Shown here: piece after piece, positions 19,622 to 27,013 of the stretch
How the letters are laid out: each line of letters begins with the position of its first letter
Numbering within the stretch: the first letter of the stretch is position 1
IMG/VR virus record: IMGVR_UViG_3300029319_004065
Span: 1-28,833 of that record
Length of the DNA stretch: 28,833 nt
Source of the DNA: a virus
Direction: 5' to 3' (one strand)
The notes under the pieces: model-generated
What the model saw: the letters and a program-made list of their open reading frames with translations, nothing else
What the model was told of the DNA's origin: nothing
Databases searched by the model: none
Translations under genes and position numbers: made by a program

Positions 19622-21631
19622 TTACCCTGTGGGGCTACCAGCGCCCTGCAGGGTTTTCATTGTAGGGTCATTTGGCGTAGTATCTTTACCTACAGAAACA
19701 GTATTACCAGTATTATTAGTTTGGAATTGTTTATTATCTGTATTAACAACTGTAACTGTTTGTCTATCATTCATAATTGCCTCATCATATAACGCCTCTA
19801 ATTCTTCTATTCTGTTTAACAATCTACTTTCTTCTTGTATATTATTTGCAAGGTCAGCGTCTTCTGCCGCACTTTGTAGGGCACTAATATAACTGTCTAA
19901 TTCCTCAGTTGTCATTTGAGTTACTTGTGGTCCTGTACCAACAGACATATCCTGACCTGGCATAATTATTGAACCACCAGAATATGTTGCACCTGAAGCA
20001 AATGCTTCTGCCACTTGTCTTAATTCATCTGGTAAAAATTTATAGATAAATCCTAGATAACCATTTGGATCTGGTAACATACCACCAACAGCATTCATTA
20101 ATATATCAGTAATGTTTGGTAGATTGAATGATGGGAAAGATGGTAGTTTGAAACCAAATACCTCACCAGTTTCTGGGTTATATATTTTCTTTGCAAAATT
20201 TGTTAGACTTTCATACATGCCAGATATACTTGGTAGTTGTGGTAATTCAAATCCAAATATTTCTGCTCTACCACTTTCACTTTCACTTGGTTTAGAGAAT
20301 ATCTTTTTTCTAAAACCTTCTAGTGTATCATACATCTCCTGAAAAGATGGTAAGTTTAATTTTTCTTTTAAATCTGTTGCAAGATTTTTGATTGTTTCTA
20401 TTGGACTGAATATCGCCCCAATAATACTATCAAACAATTCTGTAAACTTAAATGATTTTAGTGCCTCTTCAGCACCAGTAAATCCAAACTTACCTAGTAC
20501 AAATCCAACAGCACCCTTTAAGAAGTCTAGTGGCATACCAACAAGTGAATTAACAAGACCTTTTAGACCACCTTCTATACCACCCATAAGTTTTGCAATC
20601 TTACTTGGTGGTTCTTTTACAACCATACCTGCAGGACCAGATACAACATCACCACTTGCACCTGTAACCCCATCAATAATACCTTTGATAGTATCAAATG
20701 CCGCAATAACAATTGTAAATGGTAAGAATAATTTACCTAACATTTTTAAGAAACCACCAGTCTTACTAAAGAATGATGTAAATGAAGATATAACAGGTAA
20801 CTTTGTAAGAGTGCCTGCTAATTGACCAACTGGTGCGAATATACCTTTTAGTTTTGTAACCAACCCTGTTTCACCAAATAACATTAACCCTTTACCACCA
20901 GTAAAGAACCTAGTTAGATTACGAGTTGCGATATTCAGACTAATATTTACTCTACGAATAAATCTACCAATTATACCTTTTTTAGGATCCATCAACATTC
21001 TAAATGTTGCTGTAAGTCCAAGACCAGCGGCTGGTAACCCTTTATATTCTTCTGGGTCAGGACCATTTACACCAAAGTCTTTAATTAATTTAAATACATC
21101 TAATACTGCTTGAAAACCTTTTGTAAGACCTATAACTGTATATGTTAATATAGTTTGTAATATAGGCATGAGTGGCACAAAGACTTCATCTTTGATAAAA
21201 ACAAATACATCTTTCATCGCCGTAAATAAATCTTTGACCGCACCTTTGAACTCAGCATTTTGTAATGCTTTTACGATACCTAATATACCTAAGAAGAATA
21301 TTGCCACACTACCTATGAGTGCCTTTAGACCACCAAGTGATTTAGCAAATACACCACCACCTAAATCTTTACCCTCAACTGCCTCAACTTTATTATCTTG
21401 GTTTTGTAATAATGCCAATCTTTCTTGTTCAGCCAACATAGAGGCCTGCTGTTGTAATGCGTCTTCTTGTAAACCAATTTGTTTACCAAACTGTTTGGCA
21501 AGAGATTGACCAAAACTTCTATTGGTCGTTTTTGAGGCTGCGATAATTGTCTCTTTTAATTCTTCATTACGAACAACATCATTAGCGTCATTCTCTCTTA
21601 ACTTATCAATTACATCAGAAAAATCAGCCAT
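19622..21631 (-). CDS. tail tape-measure-like protein (gp29-type)
   Basis: 669 aa. The N-terminal third is charged and helical (MADFSDVIDKLRENDANDVV, LAKQFGKQIGLQEDALQQQA). Several long hydrophobic helices follow (LKALIGSVAIFFLGILGIVKAL, LPFTIVIAAFDTIKGIIDGVTG), then amphipathic repeats with Phe/Pro/Gly, and a polar C-terminus. Hydrophobic spans in a long helical protein beside gp26, gp51 and gp54 genes are typical of tape measures, which fix tail length and may help DNA cross the inner membrane. T4 gp29 is 590 aa; at about 1.5 angstrom per residue this would give a tail near 100 nm. The ATG follows the upstream gene after 3 nt. Confidence 0.65.
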   Translation of the reverse strand: MADFSDVIDKLRENDANDVVRNEELKETIIAASKTTNRSFGQSLAKQFGKQIGLQEDALQQQASMLAEQERLALLQNQDNKVEAVEGKDLGGGVFAKSLGGLKALIGSVAIFFLGILGIVKALQNAEFKGAVKDLFTAMKDVFVFIKDEVFVPLMPILQTILTYTVIGLTKGFQAVLDVFKLIKDFGVNGPDPEEYKGLPAAGLGLTATFRMLMDPKKGIIGRFIRRVNISLNIATRNLTRFFTGGKGLMLFGETGLVTKLKGIFAPVGQLAGTLTKLPVISSFTSFFSKTGGFLKMLGKLFLPFTIVIAAFDTIKGIIDGVTGASGDVVSGPAGMVVKEPPSKIAKLMGGIEGGLKGLVNSLVGMPLDFLKGAVGFVLGKFGFTGAEEALKSFKFTELFDSIIGAIFSPIETIKNLATDLKEKLNLPSFQEMYDTLEGFRKKIFSKPSESESGRAEIFGFELPQLPSISGMYESLTNFAKKIYNPETGEVFGFKLPSFPSFNLPNITDILMNAVGGMLPDPNGYLGFIYKFLPDELRQVAEAFASGATYSGGSIIMPGQDMSVGTGPQVTQMTTEELDSYISALQSAAEDADLANNIQEESRLLNRIEELEALYDEAIMNDRQTVTVVNTDNKQFQTNNTGNTVSVGKDTTPNDPTMKTLQGAGSPTG
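19625..19658 (+). terminator. strong rho-independent terminator ending the rightward run
   Basis: ACCCTG at 19625-19630 pairs with CAGGGT at 19650-19655, continued through two G-T wobbles to GGGC/GCCC, a 12-bp stem with a 7-nt loop followed by TTTT. It stops plus-strand transcripts of the curli/cyclase block. The same bases encode the last residues of the convergent tape-measure gene. There is no T-run on the minus side, so it appears one-way. Confidence 0.8.
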
Positions 21632-21634
21632 GTT

Positions 21635-21967
21635 CTATTTCTTTTTACCTATTGCTTGAGCACCAAAGAAGGCTGCGACAATACCTGCAACAGCGATAAA
21701 ATATACACCTGCCATATCACCAAGTATTTTTGCACCTTGATCTAGTCCTGCAATTGTAGCACCAACTATTGCAATGGGATATAATAACATACCATATAGA
21801 GAATACCATGCCATAGTTCTTTGTGCGTCTCTCATAGCGTCAGCGTCTTCTAACTCTTTACGCTTGAACTCCATATACATTTCATGCTCTTTATCTGATA
21901 CTTTACCATCACCATTCGTATCTGCTGGGTGTGGTTGTTGTACCACTGTTTTAGTTTCTTCAGCCAT
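21635..21967 (-). CDS. EF-hand, two-span membrane-type protein in the tail cluster
   Basis: 110 aa. The N-terminal loop DTNGDGKVSDKEHE is a classic calcium-binding EF-hand loop, followed by a charged helix (KRKELEDADAMRDAQR) and two hydrophobic segments (WYSLYGMLLYPIAIVGATIAG and GVYFIAVAGIVAAFFGAQAI). I recall similar proteins beside tail genes in T4-like cyanophages, unnamed. It could be a hub or tape-measure partner that inserts in the host membrane, or a holin-like protein. AGGGG lies upstream as a ribosome site. Confidence 0.75.
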   Translation of the reverse strand: MAEETKTVVQQPHPADTNGDGKVSDKEHEMYMEFKRKELEDADAMRDAQRTMAWYSLYGMLLYPIAIVGATIAGLDQGAKILGDMAGVYFIAVAGIVAAFFGAQAIGKKK

Positions 21968-21968
21968 T

Positions 21969-22160
21969 CTATCCCCTTTGTTTTGCCTCTCTTATTTTTC
22001 TGTTCTCTTCCTTTACATGCTCATTCAGTAAAGCAAGATAAACTTCACGCTCATATGGTACCAAATTTTCAATCTCCGTCAATGTGATGAAATTTTCATG
22101 CATACACATTTTGAAATTAATCTCATAATAATGTTCAAGGTTAATATGCGAGAGGCACAT
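21969..22160 (-). CDS. 51: gp51-like baseplate hub assembly protein
   Basis: 63 aa from the ATG at 22160. The conserved-looking core starts near residue 20 (MHENFITLTEIENLVPYEREVYLALLNEHVKEENRKI), as I recall in small proteins annotated gp51 in marine T4-like phages; T4 gp51 itself is longer. The start codon overlaps the gp26 stop as TAATG, and no ribosome site precedes it. A -1 slip on the T8 run just upstream would join it to gp26. Residues 1-19 may therefore be a linker in a fusion or spurious if translation starts at an internal ATG. The role in hub assembly is by name only. Confidence 0.6.
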   Translation of the reverse strand: MCLSHINLEHYYEINFKMCMHENFITLTEIENLVPYEREVYLALLNEHVKEENRKIREAKQRG

Positions 22161-22861
22161 TAAAAAAAACTTTGCATACCTTCTATTTTATATTTAGCCT
22201 TTTTCTTTGTCTTTGGGTGTGTCAAAGTTACAATATGCGATAACTTTGGCATTGTAGTAAAGAACTTTTGAATTTTAGAAAACTGGTCTTGCGTTAAGTT
22301 TTCTATAAACTCACCTTTATCTTCTTTAGACAAATCAACTGCCTCATATGTTTCTACACCGTTTATTACTTGATGAATACATCTACTTGTCATTTCAACA
22401 GCGTCATCTGCCGTTAACTTGTTTATTTTGATACCATTAAATGTTTTAATTGTAGGGTATCTCATAACAACTGACACTTGATCCGTCAAGTCAATTTTAT
22501 TAGTGTGTTCTTCGTCCATATGTACCTCTACTTTTGACAAGTCAACTTTAGTAGGTACTTTCACATTCTCATCGCCAGGGAATGGTAAGTTAAGTGTAAC
22601 TTTCTCACCAACTGCTTTAGATCGTATCTTCAAAAAGATATACTCTAAATCAAATGATGGTAATTTATTGACATCTAACTTACCAAATGTACAACTTGTA
22701 ACAACATCTGCTACAGCGTCCATCATTTCTCCCTCGCCACCTTCTTGTGCCTGAAGCAATATCTTTTCTTCTTTGACCAAGAAAGGTCTATATTTAATCT
22801 TCTCGTCCGTACTAGGGACTTCTAACTCATAAGTTTGAGTGTTTAACTTTGGTAAAGCCAT
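22160..22861 (-). CDS. 26: baseplate hub protein gp26
   Basis: 233 aa (T4 gp26 is 208). The N-terminal ALPKLNTQTYELEVPSTDEKIKYRPFLVKEEKILLQA is the hallmark of the T4 baseplate gp26 family (PF12322). The rest is mixed alpha/beta with DLEYIFLKIRSKAVGE and a C-terminal MPKLSHIVTLTHPKTKKKAKYKIEG. It takes part in hub assembly. An AAGGAG ribosome site sits just before the ATG. Its 3' end holds the T8 run and the TAATG overlap with gp51. Confidence 0.85.
   Translation of the reverse strand: MALPKLNTQTYELEVPSTDEKIKYRPFLVKEEKILLQAQEGGEGEMMDAVADVVTSCTFGKLDVNKLPSFDLEYIFLKIRSKAVGEKVTLNLPFPGDENVKVPTKVDLSKVEVHMDEEHTNKIDLTDQVSVVMRYPTIKTFNGIKINKLTADDAVEMTSRCIHQVINGVETYEAVDLSKEDKGEFIENLTQDQFSKIQKFFTTMPKLSHIVTLTHPKTKKKAKYKIEGMQSFF
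22162..22169 (-). promoter_or_regulatory. T8 slippery run at the gp26/gp51 junction
   Basis: The last codons of gp26 read AGT TTT TTT TAA on the minus strand. The run contains the heptamer T TTT TTT in the X XXY YYZ phase. A -1 shift gives TTA ATG TGC and continues into the gp51 frame, fusing the two proteins. No downstream stimulator has been identified. Confidence 0.45.
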
Positions 22862-22874
22862 AATATCTCCTTAA

Positions 22875-23822
22875 TTAAAAAGTAAATGGTGGAAAAATTT
22901 TACCTCCAAATACTCTACCAATTGGTATACTACGCTTCAATTGATTTAAAACGCCTCTACCTGTTCGTCTCAATTCAGGTGGTAAACTACTAAATAATCC
23001 ACCGCCTGCTTTCACTTCGCCTGAAGATAGACCGCCAACTTTGCCTGTGCTGTCTATGTCCAGATTAAAGTTTAACCAATCTCTATATGCAAATGTAACT
23101 TCAATTGCAACAAACTGATTTTGGTTACCACTATCATATTGTATTTGATTAATTGCTGTTGGAAAACATTCTCTTAATCTTACACCGTATGTAGCACTAT
23201 CTCTATCGTTAAGACTATCAAACTGTCCTAACTGAAATATATCTAAAGGCGATACATACTCATCATAAAAATTAAACATACCTGTTTGATTGTTATATAT
23301 GATGTTTTGCCACGCCTCAAAAAATGTTCTTAATCTTAAAAATTTATCACCTATAAATGTCGCTGTTATGTCCGTGTATTGTACCTGTGTAGGATACTTA
23401 TATGGTGCACCTGCAATACGATATGGACTTGTATTAATTGTTCTACCTGGCATTGTAATGTTTGTACACATCAAAGCGACAGTTGGTGCCAGGTCTTTTT
23501 CATAAGACAATGTATCACCTAACTTTTGTCCAGTTGCACCAGATACTTCTTGTCCTGCGTCATCAGCGCCAAAGAATAATGGTGAGATTGCTTCTTTCAA
23601 TGCACCACCTTTTGGTAGTTGTATGTTGACTAAAAATCTTGTGTTTCTTGCAACGCCCTCACCCTTGGCAATTGCACTTCTAAATCTATTGATTGTAGTT
23701 TCTGGATTTGCACGCTGTTTGATACGAGGATCACCTGGTATGTTATCATACTCACGCCCACGAGGGAAACCTATTCGTATATCAAATGGTCCTAATCTTT
23801 TGCCGCCTCTAAATATTGCCAC
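22875..23822 (-). CDS. 54: baseplate tail-tube initiator gp54
   Basis: 315 aa (T4 gp54 is 320). Segments NTRFLVNIQLPKGG, ALMCTNITMPGRTINTSPYRIAGAPYKYPTQVQYTDITATFIGD, LRTFFEAWQNIIYN and MFNFYDEYVSPLDIFQLGQ follow the tail-tube-like fold of gp54 and related tube proteins. It caps the baseplate and starts tube polymerisation with gp48, which is encoded at 25328. The start is a GTG at 23822, supported by GGAG at 23829-23832 on the minus strand with a 6-nt spacer. The gene follows the nuclease stop after 1 nt. Confidence 0.75.
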   Translation of the reverse strand: MAIFRGGKRLGPFDIRIGFPRGREYDNIPGDPRIKQRANPETTINRFRSAIAKGEGVARNTRFLVNIQLPKGGALKEAISPLFFGADDAGQEVSGATGQKLGDTLSYEKDLAPTVALMCTNITMPGRTINTSPYRIAGAPYKYPTQVQYTDITATFIGDKFLRLRTFFEAWQNIIYNNQTGMFNFYDEYVSPLDIFQLGQFDSLNDRDSATYGVRLRECFPTAINQIQYDSGNQNQFVAIEVTFAYRDWLNFNLDIDSTGKVGGLSSGEVKAGGGLFSSLPPELRRTGRGVLNQLKRSIPIGRVFGGKIFPPFTF

Positions 23823-23823
23823 T

Positions 23824-24267
23824 TTATTCTCCGTGATACTTTCTTCTTACTAATTTTTTTCTATTCTTCATATGTGCTTCTTCTACCAACTTCTTATTCT
23901 GTCCATAATACTTGACAGCATAACCTTCATTACACATCATAAGATTAACAGACTTACCATCTATAAACACATCACCAAGTATTCTACCAAACTTACCAGT
24001 CTCTTCACCTTTATAAGTCTTAATAGCAATCTTCTTAGCAGACTTTAACTTGTTTGTCAAGTATTTTTTTGACATAAGTCCATATTCTTTTTCTATCACA
24101 TCACGGGTTCTACTTTCTGGTGTATCTATACCAAATAGTCTTACTCTACTTTTAAACATTATGTCGAAACCTAAATCTAACATAACATCTATTGTATCGC
24201 CGTCAATAATCTTTATGACTTTTGCCACACGATAACTAAAATCTGTTGGGTCTCCTAACTTTGCCAT
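23824..24267 (-). CDS. staphylococcal-type thermonuclease (SNase family)
   Basis: 147 aa. The SNase fold is clear: VIKIIDGDTIDV (metal Asp), then RVRLFGIDTPESRT with Arg43, Asp48, Thr49 and Glu51 at the positions of R35, D40, T41 and E43 of the staphylococcal enzyme, and KFGRILGDVFIDGKSVNLMMCNEGYAV with the second Arg. All catalytic residues are present. There is no signal peptide, so it acts in the infected cell or in the virion. A nuclease between tail genes is odd; it might degrade host DNA or be packaged. It overlaps the upstream gene's stop by 1 nt. Confidence 0.88.
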   Translation of the reverse strand: MAKLGDPTDFSYRVAKVIKIIDGDTIDVMLDLGFDIMFKSRVRLFGIDTPESRTRDVIEKEYGLMSKKYLTNKLKSAKKIAIKTYKGEETGKFGRILGDVFIDGKSVNLMMCNEGYAVKYYGQNKKLVEEAHMKNRKKLVRRKYHGE

Positions 24268-24794
24268 TATCCTGCAATCCTTCTACTATCTCTATGTGCC
24301 GCTGTCATACCTGCTTTCTTAAATGATTGAACTGGCATGAATATTGCAGGCGCATAATCTATTTCATCTAATCTATAAAACCCACTTGCAAACTGTGATC
24401 GTAGATAGTGTTTAATACACGGTTTGATAAGTTTAATATTTTTTAACTTTCTATAATCACCAGCAAATTTTCTTTTTGCCAATGTTTCTAACAATCTCAT
24501 TCTCATTGGTATTGGTAGATAGTGAAAGTTTATGCCATAGAAACCACCTGGTGCACTATCTATAGGCATGACTAATGGAAACACATCATAGTAAGGTAAG
24601 AGTGCCGCAGTTTTAGGGTTGTATCTAAAAAAATTAAGTTGATTAAAACCTGGTGTTTTGAGTATCTTGCCCTCTCTCATCAATCGACCTGCAGATATTC
24701 TACTTGCCAATTGTGATACTTTTCTACGATACCATGTAAGAGATAATTCCCTATCACCTACATCTTGTCTTATCTTATCAAATATTGTTGCCAT
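24267..24794 (-). CDS. conserved T4-like phage structural protein, possibly gp2-type DNA end protector
   Basis: 175 aa, strongly basic (TWYRRKVSQLASRI, LAKRKFAGDYRKLKNIKLIKP). The centre reads LLPYYDVFPLVMPIDSAPGGFYGINFHYLPIPMR, a block I associate with conserved proteins of marine T4-like phages, some of which may be annotated as DNA end protector gp2. That assignment is uncertain. The gene starts the leftward operon directly behind a CATAAATA box and faces gp4 across 33 nt. A head/DNA-end role would agree with gp4 next door. Confidence 0.6.
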   Translation of the reverse strand: MATIFDKIRQDVGDRELSLTWYRRKVSQLASRISAGRLMREGKILKTPGFNQLNFFRYNPKTAALLPYYDVFPLVMPIDSAPGGFYGINFHYLPIPMRMRLLETLAKRKFAGDYRKLKNIKLIKPCIKHYLRSQFASGFYRLDEIDYAPAIFMPVQSFKKAGMTAAHRDSRRIAG

Positions 24795-24799
24795 ACTTC

Positions 24800-24807
24800 T
24801 ATTTATG
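24800..24807 (-). promoter_or_regulatory. late promoter box CATAAATA, leftward
   Basis: Read on the minus strand, CATAAATA ends 5 nt before the ATG at 24794. It would drive the whole leftward tail operon (24794 to 19622). It stands back to back with a rightward box 8 nt away. Confidence 0.7.
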
Positions 24808-24815
24808 TGGTCATA

Positions 24816-24822
24816 CTAAATA
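24816..24822 (+). promoter_or_regulatory. late-type box CTAAATA, rightward, before gp4
   Basis: CTAAATA ends 5 nt before the ATG at 24828, the gp4 start chosen here. The divergent partner is at 24800-24807. T4 late promoters need only the -10 box, so such close packing is possible. Confidence 0.6.
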
Positions 24823-24827
24823 ATATT

Positions 24828-25313
24828 ATGCGAAAGATAAAGAGATTGCCTCATAAAATGTTAGTACAAGGCAAGTTTAAACCACGATTTCCACAGAAAT
24901 ATAAAGGCGACCCTAGTAACATAGTATTCAGGTCATCATGGGAACTCACTTGTTTTAGATACCTAGACAATAATCAAAATGTATTGAAGTGGGCAAGTGA
25001 GGAGTTTTTTGTGCCATATAAACACCCTATGACAGGCAAGATAAGTAGGTACTTTCCTGACATATGGATTAAATATAAGAATAAAGATGGCATTATAACA
25101 GAAACAGTATGGGAAGTCAAGCCAAAAAAGTACACCATACCACCACATATACCAAAACGCAAGACCAGATCATGGGCATATACCGCAGAACAATTTGTTA
25201 TTAACACCGCAAAATGGAATGCAGCCAAAGAGTATTGTAAGAAACGAGGTCAAAACTTTCAGATAATAACAGAGGACCAACTAAAACATTGGTCAACTAT
25301 TGCCCCACTTTAA
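24828..25313 (+). CDS. 4: head completion protein gp4
   Basis: 161 aa from the ATG at 24828. The frame is open further upstream to 24765, but that would run through both promoters and into the divergent gene. The sequence MLVQGKFKPRFPQKYKGDPSNIVFRSSWE, then KWASEEFFVPYKHPMTGKISRYFPDIWIKYK and VWEVKPKKYTIPP, matches gp4 of T4-like phages. It has the D and E-x-K spacing of a nuclease-like (PD-D/E-XK type) fold, which gp4 is thought to have. It completes filled heads before tail joining. Confidence 0.85.
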   Translation: MRKIKRLPHKMLVQGKFKPRFPQKYKGDPSNIVFRSSWELTCFRYLDNNQNVLKWASEEFFVPYKHPMTGKISRYFPDIWIKYKNKDGIITETVWEVKPKKYTIPPHIPKRKTRSWAYTAEQFVINTAKWNAAKEYCKKRGQNFQIITEDQLKHWSTIAPL

Positions 25314-25321
25314 CATAAATA
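25314..25321 (+). promoter_or_regulatory. late promoter box CATAAATA before gp48
   Basis: CATAAATA begins right after the gp4 stop and ends 6 nt before the ATG at 25328. No ribosome site lies between. It is the same octamer as the leftward box at 24800-24807. Confidence 0.65.
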
Positions 25322-25327
25322 GTACAC

Positions 25328-26503
25328 ATGACAAGTTTAGCAGAAAAATTAAGACAAAGGTTATTTGGTCAACCATCAGCGAGTGCCTTAACAAATAGCG
25401 CACCTATTCGTAACAGCAGACAAAGTGGTTTTACAACTGACCCATTTGAAGGTACTGAACAAAACAAATACGCCTATGGCACACTTCGTTACCCAGATAA
25501 TTTAGGTGAGTTTGAGTTTGGTCATTACTTACTCTTTCACATCTTTGAAATATCACAAAGTAAGTATGTAGGACCACAATCAGAAACGCAAGAAATAAAT
25601 TTATCAAAGTATGGTATGGGTGGTGGTGTTGCTGGTGGCAAAGCAAAAACACAAAAAAAGATTAACAAACAAGAACACAATTTATACTCACCAAGTGTGG
25701 CGTATAGTAATGACGCTTCTGAATTAAATGACATTACCAGAGACACAACCACAGAGAGTGGTGGTAGTGTAAGTAGGGCATTAAGACAATCTGGTAGACT
25801 AAAACGATCTACTGATACTATTGCATTATACTTACCACCTAACATAAAACAATCTGTTACTGCTAACTATAAAAATAGTGAAACAGGTCTTGCAGGTGTA
25901 CTTGGTGCAGACTTAATAGGTGCGTCTAATGTAGATGACTTACTAAACAGACTTGGCACACAAGGTACTTTTAACACATTAAGAGACGCACTTACTGATA
26001 CACTAGGTGTTAAGTTTGCCGCAAGTGTAACAGACTTTGTTACCGGTGGTGATTTAGAGGGCGTTATAAGAAAAGGTACGCAACGGGCATTGAATCCTGC
26101 GTTAGAGGCAATCTTTCAAAGCGTAAACTTTAGAGAATTTAGTTTTAGTTTTAGATTTACACCACGAAACGAAAGAGAACTTGCGTCCGCAGATAGTATT
26201 ATTAAGATGTTTAAGTTTCATATGTTACCAGAAAGAGTTGCCGGGCAGAAAATTGGTAGACATTTACTCTTTCCAAGTGAGTTTGAAATACAATACATGT
26301 TTCAAGGCACAGAAAATACATGGTACCCATTTGTAAAACCATGTGTATTGACCAGTCTTAATGTAGATTATGGACCAGGTGGTGAAAGTCAACACTTTAG
26401 ACCAAACGAAGATGGTAAACCTGCGCCTACAGAAATGAACTTAACACTTAACTTTACAGAAACAGAAATTATTACAAAAGAAAGTGTTGTAGAGGGATAT
26501 TAA
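25328..26503 (+). CDS. 48: baseplate tail-tube cap gp48
   Basis: 391 aa (T4 gp48 is 364). The N-terminal SLAEKLRQRLFGQPS, then TLRYPDNLGEFEFGHYLLFHIFEI, a variable Lys/Gly/Ser-rich insert, RLKRSTDTIALYLPPNIKQSVTANYKNSETG, and the C-terminal ADSIIKMFKFHMLPE with FPSEFEIQYMFQG are features of gp48-like tube-cap proteins in marine T4-like phages. It binds gp54 on the central hub before tube growth. It overlaps gp53 by 1 nt (TAATG). Confidence 0.75.
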   Translation: MTSLAEKLRQRLFGQPSASALTNSAPIRNSRQSGFTTDPFEGTEQNKYAYGTLRYPDNLGEFEFGHYLLFHIFEISQSKYVGPQSETQEINLSKYGMGGGVAGGKAKTQKKINKQEHNLYSPSVAYSNDASELNDITRDTTTESGGSVSRALRQSGRLKRSTDTIALYLPPNIKQSVTANYKNSETGLAGVLGADLIGASNVDDLLNRLGTQGTFNTLRDALTDTLGVKFAASVTDFVTGGDLEGVIRKGTQRALNPALEAIFQSVNFREFSFSFRFTPRNERELASADSIIKMFKFHMLPERVAGQKIGRHLLFPSEFEIQYMFQGTENTWYPFVKPCVLTSLNVDYGPGGESQHFRPNEDGKPAPTEMNLTLNFTETEIITKESVVEGY

Positions 26504-27012
26504 TGACTTATTTTAGTAAATATCCTGTCTATCAATACGACCTAGAAGACAATCAAAATCGAAAACTCATTACAGATATATTAAGACGAGTAGCGATGAA
26601 GGCTAATGTACTTGCAAATACGCAGGTGTTTGACAATTACACGGTCAAAGATGGTGAACAACCTGATATCGTTGCAGACAAATATTATGGTGATAGCACA
26701 TTACATTGGGTCATAGTTTTAGTAAACAACATAACCTCCCGTTATGATTGGCCACTTGACCAAGTTGCGTTAAGTTCCTTTGTGAGTGATAAGTATGCCA
26801 GTCCTTCTGGTATCCATCACTATGAAATTAACGCAACGAGTGGCGATACGACAAAAAAACTTAAGGTATCAAGTGATACTGAAGGCGCAGTGGCAGTAAC
26901 TAATTATGAATTTGAACAGACAGAAAACGATAATAAACGCAGGATACGATTATTAGATAAGTTATATGTAGGACAATTCATATCAGAATTTGAAAAACTG
27001 ATTAGGAGATAG
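26503..27012 (+). CDS. 53: baseplate wedge protein gp53
   Basis: 169 aa. MTYFSKYPVYQYDLEDNQNRKLITDILRRVAMK followed by DNYTVKDGEQPDIVADKYYGDSTLHWVIVLVNNITSRYDWPL is the gp53 signature (PF11246), with a LysM-like DGEQPDIVADKYYG segment and the H-W-V-I pattern. gp53 holds baseplate wedges together around the hub. The gene lies between gp48 and the hub gene in one operon with 1-nt gaps or overlaps. Confidence 0.9.
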   Translation: MTYFSKYPVYQYDLEDNQNRKLITDILRRVAMKANVLANTQVFDNYTVKDGEQPDIVADKYYGDSTLHWVIVLVNNITSRYDWPLDQVALSSFVSDKYASPSGIHHYEINATSGDTTKKLKVSSDTEGAVAVTNYEFEQTENDNKRRIRLLDKLYVGQFISEFEKLIRR

Positions 27013-27013
27013 T

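Noticed and set aside
24765-24827. Longer gp4 start at 24765
   Set aside because: It would run through both late promoters and into the divergent gene, and the extra residues do not resemble gp4.
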